From Dreissena polymorpha (taxonomy: Eukaryota > Mollusca > Bivalvia > Myida > Dreissenidae), in the NCBI RefSeq assembly GCF_020536995.1, contig NC_068364.1, positions 45,696,194 through 45,760,193 of the forward strand: a stretch of DNA of 64,000 nt, read 5' to 3'. The stretch's first letter is position 1. Each line of letters begins with the position of its first letter. This document shows, piece by piece, positions 45,781 to 58,139 of the stretch. Below the pieces are notes generated by a model. The model was not told the origin of the DNA and made no database searches. It worked only from the letters and a program-made list of their open reading frames with translations. Position numbers and translations under genes: made by a program.

Positions 45781-47215
45781 TTTTTAGTGCAAGATTGGCT
45801 TTGCGCATGTCGACAAAGGGTTGGTAAAGGGTTAAATACGTATCTTAGTGCTAACGGATTAAATACGTATCTAAGTATAAATATAACCAACTTGATACAT
45901 TCATCAACCGTATTTGTGTCCAATAAATATCTACTTTTGAGCCCCAGGGCAACCAAAATGTTCAGTCTTGCTGCTGAAATTTCCAAGTGCATTTCTGACG
46001 GACTACACTCAATTTCTATAATTGGTATACCAGTATAATGACATAAATAACAATAATTCTTAGAGTATGACAATTTATTGCAATTGCATATCGATAAATC
46101 TATGATGATGTGTCAGTGTCACTACATTATAGTAGATATTATCTATCTGATGAGTGTGATCAGTCATTTACAGTAATCTGCCTTTCGAATGTCCTATGTA
46201 TCAAGGTCACCCATTCAAAACCTCTCATTGTTGTTCTGCGATTAATAATTAAGCAATTTTTGTAATTTTTCAACACGTTCTCTATGATGTCAAGTTTTCC
46301 GTTTGGATGACTTTGTTTTAAGGGTTGTAAAATCTTGTATGCAACAATAGTGTCCTGGTCGTAAAAAAGCTAAGGATGACAAAACAGGGGAGAAAATAGC
46401 ATATTATGTGTTTCAATAAAGTCAGCTCAAAAAGGGGGTTAAACCCGTTATATTAATTGAGTTAAACACGAGAGAATTTAAATAAAATAATCGTGATTGA
46501 TGTTATACTTTACTGTAAAGATCCGCAAATACTGTTTATTATGAGTGAAAATGATATTTGTACATCCACAATCTCAAACATTTAATTAAACAACACATTG
46601 TTGACGGTTTTCCTGCAATAACATTTCTATTCCGACGTCTGCGATCTTGAAACAAAAAACCTAGGGAAGCACAAAAAATATAGAGCTAAAAGGGCGTATT
46701 CATTAAAAAGAAATGTTAGTATAATAACAGGGTAAATACACGCTTATCCTTGAAGAAAATCGCAAATATGACAACATATTGTTAGTCATTTCCAACTAAC
46801 CTTACTTAAACAAAGTCAGCTCTCGATGGACATGCCCCCACCTGCCCCTCCCCCGCCCCTCCCCCCGCCCCCCGCTCCCCGCCCCCCCGCCCCCCCCCCC
46901 CCTGCCCCCTGGTAAGTAATGTTATGCGGAAGTGAAGATGGAAGTCAAGTGTAGTTGCGTAGAACATGGGCGATTTGCAAGGATGTAATTACTATTAACA
47001 TATTAATAAGTGCAAAAATGGAAAGAATTTTCAATGGTGATAATAAAATGAGTGATTTTTTATCGACAACATATAATTTACATGTATATCACCATATATA
47101 TAGATTGTTTATCTGAAAAGCACATTTCTAATTACAATGACTGTATGTGTTTATATTGTATCTGTTTGAAACATTGTTTTTTGTGTTAAATATCTTAATA
47201 AACATTATTTATAAA
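45781..47215. other. No gene seen; includes C-rich tract
   Basis: A direct repeat TTAAATACGTATCT occurs at about 45834 and 45863. A pure C-rich tract (46828-46912) follows at the right. Otherwise AT-rich sequence without exons. Confidence 0.4.
46828..46912. repeat. C-run low-complexity tract
   Basis: About 85 bases made almost only of C runs of 4-14 separated by single G, T or A. The minus strand has many G runs and could form G-quadruplexes. It is also a likely site of assembly error. Confidence 0.8.
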
Positions 47216-47490
47216 ACAAGAAATGTGTTTGTCAGAAACACTATGTCCCCTTCTGCGCCGCTTTGACTTTTTGTGGTGACCCTTGACCTTCAAGAATGAC
47301 CTTGACCTTCCACCACCTCAAAATGTGCAGCTCCATGAGATACACATGCATGCCAAATATGACGTTGCTATCTTTAATATTGCAAAAGTTATGGCAAATG
47401 TTAAAGTTTGACCAAACAGACCAACGTTCAGACCAACAGACATGGCAAAAACAATATGTCCCCCACTATAGTGGTGGGGGACATAAAAAG
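47216..47490. mobile_element. Bivalve interspersed repeat (TGTGTTTGTCAGAAACAC type)
   Basis: Begins near ACAAGAAATGTGTTTGTCAG, contains a self-complementary GTGTTTGTCAGAAACAC, CCTTGACCTTC repeats, and ends in the hairpin GTCCCCCACTATAGTGGTGG followed by GGGACATA. I remember this composition as a very common bivalve repeat. It is noncoding. Confidence 0.6.
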
Positions 47491-48236
47491 ACCGCCCTTT
47501 TCTCGAAAATTATAAGGTAGCCATTAATGTCTCTAATAAATTCGGGCAATCAAGTTTATAATATGTTGGGCATCCCATATGATAATTTAGTTTTTATTTT
47601 GTTTTACTTTCATTCTCTTTTTTTAAAGAATTTTATTTCAACGTGTTCATCGAAATTAAGTATTCATTGTTGTACTAATAATTGAAGGTCTGTATTAAAA
47701 CTAATGATTAAGATGATGAAAAAAATGTAAACCTTATCTCAAATTTGGGAATATGATGAGCGGATAGTTGGTGTTTTTTATTTTATTCTTAATTCCACGC
47801 TGACAAACTTTTAACCCAAAAAATCATTCAACATATAAGACTGTGATAAATGTGCAGTTTCTACATTATAAACATGATAAACATTTTACCAAAGTGACCT
47901 AAGACTGTTTACAAGCTATCATTCGTAATTATTACATTTGAAACAGGTTTTGACTATTTTGAAAATGTCTGGTTATAATGTATATAAATTGAGTCTTTAC
48001 TTGTCAGCCCTGATTTTGTTAGCCTAAAGCTGATTGTAACAATTAGGAATTAGGCGTGGCAACAGCAACTATTGGGAAGATAAAGTCCTTGAATGTATCT
48101 TCTATATAATATGACTAATTTATGTATTGTTCCCATAGTGTCTGTTAATACAACATTCTGTCTTTCGTTGAGTGATCATCTATGTCCCATGGGCAGATTT
48201 CTGGACATCAAAATGAAATATATGAGTCTCGTTCTA

Positions 48237-48480
48237 GGAAAATGGGGCTTAATGCATGTGCATAAAGTATCATCCCTGAATAGCCTGTGCAGTCTGCACA
48301 GGATTATCTGGCATTAACACTTCGTCTAAACTGGATATTCATTTTAAGGAGACTTTAATGAAAAATTCCATAAAAGCGGAAAGTTCTGTCCCTCATAAGC
48401 CTCGGCGGACTGCGCAGGCTAATTTTGGGACAACACATTACGCACAATGCATTAAGCCTTGTTTTCCCACAGCAAGTGTC
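48237..48480. mobile_element. Dreissenid-type inverted repeat element, copy 1
   Basis: The left block ATGCATGTGCATAAAG, GCCTGTGCAGTCTGCACAGG and the right block CGGACTGCGCAGGCTAA, TACGCACAATGCATTAAGCC are imperfect inverses, with AAAAGCGGAAAGT between. I remember this family as extremely common in Dreissena. A partial copy is at 63213-63350. It is noncoding. Confidence 0.65.
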
Positions 48481-49125
48481 ATATGAGTTGCTAGTGATTG
48501 GTTGGATTAAAACATCTCAAAGTATAAATGTAGCACGATTATCAAGTTGACAACAGGTGAGCGACACTGGCCCATCAATTGCATTCCTGTTACAACGATT
48601 GGCTCTGACTGAGTTCTTACGGTGCTGTAACATATTTGTGAATTAACTTTTGAGATATAAAAATGTTATTCCTGAATAATATCACTTTCTATAATTGATA
48701 GATATAAACAGAATGTTTGTATTTTGATGGTCAAAATGCCAATTTAATTAAACAAAAATAAAAAATAAAATGTTTGGTTTTTTAAAGGATTCCACTTGCA
48801 AAAATTTAAAATTAAGCATTGAAATATGTTTTGCAGCCATTTCTGAACCAAGTGCATGTTCAATTTACTGGTTTTCCTATACTTATTAAAACATGAACGT
48901 AATGACCCCTTCTGAAAAAAAAAATTTTTTTTTAGAGAAGATTTAATAGATTTATATTCCACTTATGCAATTTTGATATTTAAATCATTACAGAAATTAT
49001 GAATGTTTGAATTACCTGGTACACAGTTCTTAATTTCGTAATCAATTCAATATTAAATCTTATCACAGCAGCACGATTGTGATTGATATTTGCCCCAGGG
49101 CTGAATATGGTTGGATATGTAAATT

Positions 49126-49925
49126 CCTCCTTTCAGAGGGATGTTATTCTTGGGCAAATAATCTTTTTGTTTCCTCCTTTTCAAGGGTATGTGACTCTGG
49201 GGCGAATAATCTCTGTGTTTCGTCCTTTCGAAGGGATGTTACTCTTTGGCAAAAAAATCTCTGTGTTTCCTCCTTTTCAAAGGGATGTTATTCTTGGGCA
49301 AAATAATCTCTGTGTTTCCTCCTTTTCAAAGGGATTTTACTCTGGGGCAATGAAAAGGGAATTTTACTCTGGGGCAAATAATCTGTGTTTCCTCCTTTTC
49401 AAGGGGATGTTGCTCTTGGGCAAAATAATCTATGCGTTTCCTTCTTTTCAAAGGGATTTACTCTGGGCAAATAATTTGTGTGTTTCCTCCTTTTAAAGGG
49501 ATGTTAATGTTTGGCAAATAATCTCTGTGTTTCCTCTTTTTCAAAGGGGATGTTTCTCTTTGGCCAAATATCTATTTGTTTCCTCCTTTTCAAAGGGATG
49601 TTACTCTGGGGCAAAATAATCTCTCTGTTTCATCCTTTTCATTGTTATTTTTATATATATTGTTGTCGGTAAATAGATATTAGCTAATGTTATTTGTTTT
49701 CTGTAAACCGACGTAAATAACGATTCTTATATCTTATGTCAAAGGGATGGTTCTCTTGGGCAAAATAATCTCTGTGTTTCCTCCTTTTCAAAGGGATGTT
49801 ACTCTGGGGGAAAATAATCTCTCTGTTTCCTACTTTTCATAGTGATGTGAAACTTGGACAAAATAATATTTGTTTCGTCTTTTTCAAAGGGATGTTACTC
49901 TTGGACAAAATAATCGATATCTTTC
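49126..49925 (+). repeat. About 50-bp minisatellite, around 14 units, interrupted
   Basis: The unit contains TTTCCTCCTTTTCAAAGGGA, TGTTACTCTGGGGCAAA and ATAATCTCTGTG with many one- or two-base length changes. Units from 49126 to about 49640 and from 49740 to 49925 flank a 95-base unrelated segment. Open frames such as 49083-49496 arise from the repeat. Confidence 0.8.
49645..49739. other. Small insertion within the minisatellite
   Basis: The segment has weak inverted ends (GTTATTT..GTCGGT near both sides) and shares nothing with the repeat unit. It may be a tiny MITE or a remnant of the pre-repeat sequence. Confidence 0.4.
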
Positions 49926-50849
49926 AGAAGTTGTCTTGCTTACATGTTCCCTTTAACCTACATTATTATAATACTGGAAATGATGATAAATAGTTATGAG
50001 TATAAGATTCAAATGTTGGCTGAGCGAAAAAAAAGAACCCCACAATCATTGTTTTATGTTACACTTCAGATTGATTTGCCTACATAAAACAATCCATCAA
50101 ACTCCTATTTGTTATACTTAAGCCTGAACATGGTATTTTACTATATACAGACCAACAGACCGACTCTAACATTTGTCTCTAACTTTGTGTGATGACCATA
50201 CACTCCATTTGGTACTCCATGTTGTGTTTGTTATTTATTTTTTGCTTATTCTCTAAAATAACTATTAGGTGTTCAATCAAGTTGGCTACATTGGATCATA
50301 GAAAAATATATTTAAATTTACTAAAATTAACATATGAAATAATGATTAGTGAATATTTTGAAGATTTCCTATAGTTTTATTGAATGGGGGCATAGTAAAA
50401 AAAACTATTATTTCTGATAGATGTTTGTATTGTTCTCAATAAGTTGGATATTATGTAGGTTCTTAAAGTTTTATTATGATCTGAATGGCGGCATTGAAAC
50501 ATAGATGATTACAAAATGCACACACGATATCAAGAGCTATGAACTCCCGTTTCGATCCTCTTTACATTTTTATAGATAAGACTTTGTTCTTGAATCAAGC
50601 AGTGTTATATTTCTGTAAATATAACATATTAGACAACTGTTATTACACTGGATATAAGATTACTCAGTTACTACTTTTTGACTGTAAAGTTATTCATGAT
50701 TGTTCAGTTTATTTGTTTGCATTATGGGTGTTATTGTTTTCGAAATCAAATTATTGTTATGCAACCCTTTTAAAGCAGGCATCATATAGCAGTTGCAAAG
50801 TATGTCGATTTTTTTGTTTATGGTTAAGTGGTGAACTGTTTTTATCATT

Positions 50850-51438
50850 AGCTTAACCAGCTAATTATCCCCCACCATAGGCGGAGGGATATTATTTTGG
50901 CGTTGTCCGTCCAGCCGTCTGTCCGTCCGTCCGTCCGCCCGCCCGCCCACCCAACCAAAAACCGCCCGCCTACCCAACCACCCGTCCGCCCACCCACCCA
51001 TCCGCCCACCCACCCACCAGCCCACCCATCCACCCGCACACCCACCCACCCTTCCACCCACCCACCCGCCCACCTACCCATCCGCCCACCCACCCAACCA
51101 CCAGCCCCAGCCACTCAACCAACCGCCCGACCGTCCGACCGTCCGCCCGCAAACCCGACCGCCCGCACACCCGACCGCCCGTCCACCCAACCAACCGCCC
51201 GCCCGCCCCGCCCACCCAACCACCCGCCCGTCCACCCAAACACCCGCCCCCGCTCACCCAACCCACCCGCCCCGCCCACCAACCACCCGCCCCAACCACC
51301 CCCCGCCCGCCCACCCAACCACCCGCCCCGCCCACCCAACCATCCGCCCTGTCCACCCAACCATCGCCCGTCCACCCAACCATCCGCCGACCACCCGCCC
51401 AACCAACCACCCGCACGCCCGTCTGTCCGTCGTCCGTC
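50850..51438. repeat. CCCGCCCACCCAACC low-complexity tract
   Basis: Starts from a bivalve-type interspersed repeat edge (AATTATCCCCCACC, GGCGGAGGGATATTATTTTG) and passes through CCGTCCGTCCGT units into over 400 bases of mixed CCACC/CCGCCC. The frames of up to 320 codons across it are compositional artefacts. Confidence 0.9.
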
Positions 51439-51446
51439 TGTTTGTT

Positions 51447-51666
51447 TGTATGTCTGTCTCTCTCTCTCAAGCTCAATGTCTCTCTCTCAAGCTAATCTCT
51501 CTCTCACGCTCCATCTCTCTCTCAAGCTCAATCTCTCTCTCTCTCAAGCTCAATCTCTCTCTCAAGCTCAATCTCTCTCTCAAGCTCAATCTGTCTCTTT
51601 CTCAAGCTCAATCTCTCTCTCTCTCAAGCTGAATCTCTCTCTCTCAAGCTCAATCTCTCTCTCTCT

Positions 51667-51717
<51 letters not shown>

Positions 51718-51840
51718 ATCCTCTACTAATCTCTCTCTCTCTATCTCATCTCTCTCTCTCTCTCTCTCTATCTCTATCTCTATTCTCTCTCTCTCTCTGT
51801 CACTCTCTCTGTCACTCTCTCTCTCTCTCTCTCTCAATAT
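51447..51840. repeat. CT microsatellite with CTCAAGCTCAAT units
   Basis: TCTCTCTCAAGCTCAA units of about 20-24 bases (51460-51665) grade into nearly pure CT (51665-51838). Confidence 0.95.
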
Positions 51841-51859
51841 AAGTAAGCTCTCAATTTAA

Positions 51860-54800
51860 AGCTTTAACAACAAAATGGATAATGTTCGTACACTTTTTTA
51901 TTTCAAGTTTGTAACAGGTCATTAAAGGGATCGTGTTTGTGTTCTTTCAATAATATTCAAGTAAAAATGAAATTCGTCATCAAGAACGTAATAGTATTTT
52001 TTTTCTGTTTTGAAATGGTATCTTTTCAGGCCGTGCCATATACCGGTTTCTCTTTAAGTCCTTGGGCAGATACTCTTAAGTGAGTTAACTCAATTCTAAT
52101 TTGATACATTTACTCCATTTATCTGGATATCTAGCCAAATTTAACGTCATTGGAGTGCGTCAGATGTTAAAGAACACCACGTTTTCAAAAACCCATTTTT
52201 CTATTCTTCGAACTACCGACTTCTAAACGCACGTGTAACAAAACGTCAAATATTCAAGTGTGTGTAAGTTTGAGGACGTTAAGACTCAAATCAACACATA
52301 ATTGTCTTTGACAACTTGCAAAAGTAAATCAACTAAAACATTGTCATACAGCTCAATACCAACATGTGCATTATATAAAACACAGTCCTTCATCATCTCA
52401 AAAAGAGACACAAGTTAAGAGGAAATAACTCCCCCCTTGTCTTAAGCTCATAGAATATTCGAATTATTCGGAAAGACTATTACAATATTTAATAAGGTAT
52501 TTTACATTAAAATACATATTTTTAAATGCTTTTCAATACTGGGCAACATATATCAGCATTTAATAATTTATACCAAATTGTTTTTTGTATATATTCTGTG
52601 AGATGACTTCTAAAGGTCAATATGTGCTACAAATAGCCGTTTATTGCTGTTAAGATAAAGTTGAACAAAATACAAATAGTGGACTTAATAAATCAAAACG
52701 AAAACCAAATTACGCATCGGAAATAAGATTTTTTTCACACAAACGAACCACTTTAATGATTCCATATTGAAGTAAAAAAACTTTGAAAAACAATTAAATA
52801 ATGTTATAAACCTTTAGTAAGCAACATAAACTATGATACACTTTTTTCAATAACGGGATGATAATTCCTTCTGTCCAATTTCCGGAAAACACCTGAAACT
52901 AATATCGCATTAAATATTTTACAAATATACTGCAAGAGAATATCTTACATTCCATTAAATACTCATTTAATTAACAATCTATACCATAGGCCGTATTACG
53001 TTTTATACTTTTAATTGCCTGCTGAACTTCATTTTGTCATATTTGAAAATCGACTTCGTCATTATAATCGCCATCTCATTCAAATAGCGTTTTTTTGTGT
53101 TTTTGTTGTTGTTTTTTTTAAAGTTTCCAACGTTTCGTAATATAAATGAAAAATGTCCTTTTCTTAGTCTGAAGAGAATCTATGAAAATTATTTTAAGTC
53201 ATCTATATGATTTTTTTTCTTTTTGTTAAAATATTTAAAACAAATATATTGGTTAACTCGTTTTCAAGTTTTCGATATCTAAAGTATTTTTTGTCTGAAA
53301 CAAGTTTTTTCTGTTGTATTAATTTTTTAAAGACGTTTGCAATCACTAAAATAATATCGAGAAATAGACGTCATTCGTTGATTACAAATGACCAAAGATG
53401 CTTCATATTTTTATCTGGCTTGTATAAAATCACTTTCAAACCACTCTGCATACTTAGAAGCTGACGACGGAGCCAAATGACTTAATGCGATTTGTAAAAG
53501 AGTTTGCAAATAGTGGTTCAGCGACGTATTTCAAGAGGCTATGAACATTGACTCACAGTGTCAGTAATACAAGTTGTGGAAATACTTTATGCAAACTTGC
53601 CTAATTGTTATATTGTCACGAGCCGAGCGGTAGCTGTGATTTTACTTCAATTTCTTTAACTTTTCCAAACTTGAAGCTTTTGTTCAAGTTTAACATAGAA
53701 CTAAAATGGACTCTGATAAACAGTAACTAAAAATAACATTTTGCCTATTCAGTTGTTTTAAAATTGTCAAGAAAAATATAAACTCAAGATTTATAACCTT
53801 TCTAAATTTTATTCCTTCATAACGAATAAATAAATAACAACTTTCAATATATATATTTCTTAACAGACAGATTAATTCTCAGACATTTACATTACAATAC
53901 AGCAATATACATGTGTCATGTTAAGTATTTGCACTCTCTATTTTATAATGTCCTAAAAAGATGAAAAATGCAGTTTAAATTATTTATAAAATTCAGTCTT
54001 AATTTTTAATAGCTAAGTCTTATTGAAAACTATATTTTAAATGCTTATATAAGAAAAATAAAATAGGTCTCACACCTAGGAAAACAAAGTTCAGAGTCCT
54101 TGAATGAGAATTTTCAGTGCCTTTTATACTCTCCAAAAGCGCACACATAACGTTGTGCAATAATAACGTAAAAGCGCACATATGAATTGTGCACAAAAAT
54201 CGCACAAACAACGCGCAGCAAAGCGCGCAAGAGCGCACAATAGAATTTGAGCGTTCTTGACACGGTAAATGTCACTGATATTAAAACTATATTTCTGACA
54301 ATATTACTATGAAACAGAAGTCAAATACATATCAATTAAATAAATAAATCATCTATAAAGACAACTATTACCTTTTTAAACAATTTTTAAGAAGGAATAA
54401 GAGTATTTAACAAATGATATCGTATGACTAGTCTGTCAAAATACGGTAGTCACTGTAAACTACCCAAAGTGCACTTATGTCAGCATCAGGAAATCAACTT
54501 CCTGTTTATGCAAAAACGGCTTGCCACATTAACAGACGCTAATAAAATGAGACTTTTAAAAAGGATAATACAAATAATAGAGAAGCGCAAAAGGTAGGCA
54601 TCGGCTGTTATCAGCTCTAACATCCACACAGCATCCAATAAAAGCATTAAATAACAGTGACATAGTCATTTAGATGCAAAACATAAACGGTAAAAATGAA
54701 CTATGTACATGTACATAAACACATGTTTTCATAAACAATCTAGGGCATGACAATATATTCCACAATTGTTCTTTATTCGACAATTATCCATTTTAAAAGT

Positions 54801-57800
54801 CTTCTCAACATCCGCATTCCATCTATATTTGGTTTCAATTTATTCATCTTTTGACAATAGACTAGTATAACATGTCACAACACAATGCAGAGGTGCGTGA
54901 TTACTTCGCTGGTTAAATTTTAACACATCGAAATGAGTTATCAGAGTTATGTAAGATTCAACATGCTAGTACATAATTTATAGCGGACGTACCGTTACGC
55001 GACACAAATGTAAACGAATCTTTGTTAAAATCATCAACACATATGTTATAGTTATATGAAGTACTGGTTATAGGCCCAGGAAACGGACTCGAGAGCGTTT
55101 CTCCAAGTCTTAGACTTTTGATGCAATCGAGCTAAAATAAAAAGGTATAAACTAAATATGATGCTAAAAATTATGATTGTATATTACTTATGTAATTCTC
55201 TCTTCTCGATCTGCATTCAGTAACATATTGTCCGCAGAAGAATTGTGTGTTTTATAGCAAGCAATACTTTCCTACATTTTATGTCATGTTAAAGTAATTA
55301 CTTCAACATTGCTAATACTTCAAAACATACCAAAAAGCACACACCTTGTCTTCATACATAATGTGCACCAATATGCGTGCACAAAGTTGTCACGTAGATT
55401 CTAATTCCATTTCCGAATACGTATGCAAGCATGAACGTTTGTTAATCAATCAAATGTTGTAGATAGGCGCTTTAAAATGATTCAAAAGATGCACAGAGTG
55501 CGTGCGTGAATATAGTTACGTCCAACAAATTAACAGTTAGCAGATATTTAGCAGATATTTAGTAGAGGCGCCTCACGCTCGTGTTGGTGCAACATGAAAA
55601 AGTACTATTTTATATCAAATCATTAAACATCAATAAGCACACAATTTATTTGAAAAGCGTCACCTTTGGACAGAATGGGTTTTACATTGAATTACAATAG
55701 GAGTTGAATGTGTTTATTGCGAACTACTATTAGAACATATGCGAAACAGCAGACGATGTATTTCATAAATCGATCTATCTTACGGATGATTCAAGAGATA
55801 GTTGATGAATCACAATTGTTCTTATTGGTTTGTCTAAATAAAATCAGGCCATACCCACAGTACACTCACAGTACACTTTCCCGTAATATAAAAGAGCCGA
55901 GTCCCTGATAAACAAGGGGATTAGCGCTAATTTACTCGCCAGTTGAGATAAGGCCTTAGGCAATGTTTTCTTATCGCCTTGTGATCCTTAATGCTTCATC
56001 TATCGATGATTGACGTAACACGTGTTTTGATTGGCCAAGAAAAGAGGGGCAGCGGATGGAAGCAACTGATACAAGAGGTCGTAGGGTCTGAAAATTGCTG
56101 AAGATACTACTTTGTAAAAAACAAATTATTTTGGAAGCAATTAAAGAGGTGTTATGGGAAAACGTCATTAATTTGGCCGGTAAGTCCAATGCTCATTACT
56201 TCGCAAAAAAGTGTTGGACCGGAACGAAACTCATACTTCATCTGTGAGTCATGGAGGTAGACTCTCACACCAAATATAAGGTCATATCTTAAAGCGTTTT
56301 GAAAAATGAACGGAAAATGACATGCAAGACTTCTATACGCCGACATAATCGGGGCATAAATAGCAGTTAAAAATCTGAAAGATTTGCGTAAAAACCCAGC
56401 GGAAAAAAGGTTATTATAAAGAAGTACAAGGCCCATAACTTAGCTAAAAATAAATGGACCAAATCGAATTTCACATTTCATCTGTAGGTAATGTAGGTAG
56501 ACTCACATACAAAAAATCATTTCATCTGTAGGTCATGTAGGTAGAATCAGATACCAAACAATCTGAAAAAGCGTTGCGCAAAATAACCTCCGGAGAACGA
56601 TTATTATAGAGAAAATATCTAAGTGCAACTTAATGTCTGGGCTGTACATGATTGTGATGGTGTATTTTTGTAGATGATGGTTTAAGTAAAAATTTGTAGA
56701 TGATAAACATTTTATTAACAATTTAATTTGAAACTTTAGAGGAGGATTGAAGTCAAATATAAAATATTATTATGGTTGTATGTCAGTCATACATTATGAT
56801 TCATTTCTTAATAAAAGTTTTTGATTTTAAAGTTTGCTTTCCTTCTTTATCAAATATCATACATTTCAGAAATCTTACGCTTTAAACATTTGTGTGAATT
56901 TTACACCAATGATTAAAGCTTTAGACTTCAGAAAGTTGCTGATTTACATGTTATATTCCATAAATTTATATCACACAATAAGAGTTTTCAAGTATTTAAA
57001 TTAAACTTTAAGTACCATATATAAAACAAATCCGCAGTTTGCACCCCCCTCAAAAAATCCTGCGTACGGTTCTGATTATATTGTCACGCAAGAACAATTT
57101 ACATTTATGTGTGTGAAAACAAATGTAAAGTCTTTGTTTAACAATTGAATGCTTATTTGCACCAACCACTCATTGAACCACTAAACTTCATGTTCAATAA
57201 ATAAATTGAGCTTAACAGAACGAATATTTAAATCGTGTTCAGTTCAGTTTTATTACACGTGTTTATGTAAATTCACATTTGCATTAAGAAGTGATGTTCA
57301 TCTTCAAGTGCGACTCACAGTGACACGTTGTTTAAAGGAAGGTTTAAACGAAGCGTAACAAAGTGTGTTTTGCAATGCATAATTGAGAAGGATCATGTTC
57401 AAGATCAATAAAGCTTTAAGGCTATATTTGCGGGCAAACAAAGTGAATCGATAAAAACAGTTTTAATGCGCAGTGATAAAAGCCAGCATTACTGTTTCAG
57501 AAGAATAAATGAACCAACGCATGCAGGTTGCGTTCGGAAAATTCGAAAGCATGAACATATAAGGTCATGCAGTAAATACCAAGGCGGAAGTGTGTGCATG
57601 TTCATTACTGGTACCGTTTGTGTTTGAATAAAGGTTAACGGTGACCATTGTGTAGGCCCAAGGTGAAACGGTAATATTTAATTGAACAAAGATAAAATGT
57701 AATCATTGTTTGTATTGATGTGAACGGTAACATTCTTTTGGAATGAAGTGACGCAGTAACAATTTTTGAATCAGCGGATTTTTTGTGTGCAAATAGTGGT

Positions 57801-58139
57801 AAGCGGTAATAAATATGTTTTGACTGAGATGTTACTAGTAACTTTGTTTTCAGTCTTAATAGACACGATCATACTTAGTTTTGCAATTAGTGTCACATTT
57901 GTGAAAATTATTTGCATGAAAAGACCATCATTACTTCCGGGTCACAAGTGTTTGATATGCAATCTTCTTTTGAATGAATCTAATGGGGGAATTCCAGTAA
58001 TTGTCTGGTATCCGTTGACAAGTCTTCACATCGGAGCTTAACCGAGCAATTTATGCGAATTTCTTAAGTGCTCAACGAAAGATCGGAATAAACAGACAAT
58101 ACAACGCATTTAGCATTAGAAACAGAAAATTAAGCAATT
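51860..58139. other. No gene seen upstream of the Toll-like receptor
   Basis: About 6 kb of AT-rich DNA without recognised exons. It includes a GCGCAC-rich patch (54135-54240) and an interspersed repeat (56130-56600). Promoter and leader sequence of the receptor presumably lie in its last part, but I see no clear TATA element or leader exon. Confidence 0.45.
56130..56600. repeat. Interspersed repeat with internal duplication
   Basis: TTCATCTGTGAGTCATGGAG, GTAGACTC.CA.ACCAAA, AAAGCGTTTTG and GGTTATTATA.AGAA recur at about 56237-56415 and 56477-56600, with a third partial copy of CATTTCATCTGTAGGT. I remember related sequence in several bivalves. It is noncoding. Confidence 0.5.

Noticed and set aside
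50897-51859. 320-codon open frame rich in Pro/Arg/Ser
   Set aside because: It is the translation of CCACC/CCGCCC and CT low-complexity DNA; frames of similar length exist on the other strand.
57766-58041. 91-codon frame just before the TLR gene
   Set aside because: No domain or splice link to the receptor; the receptor has its own signal peptide at its ATG.
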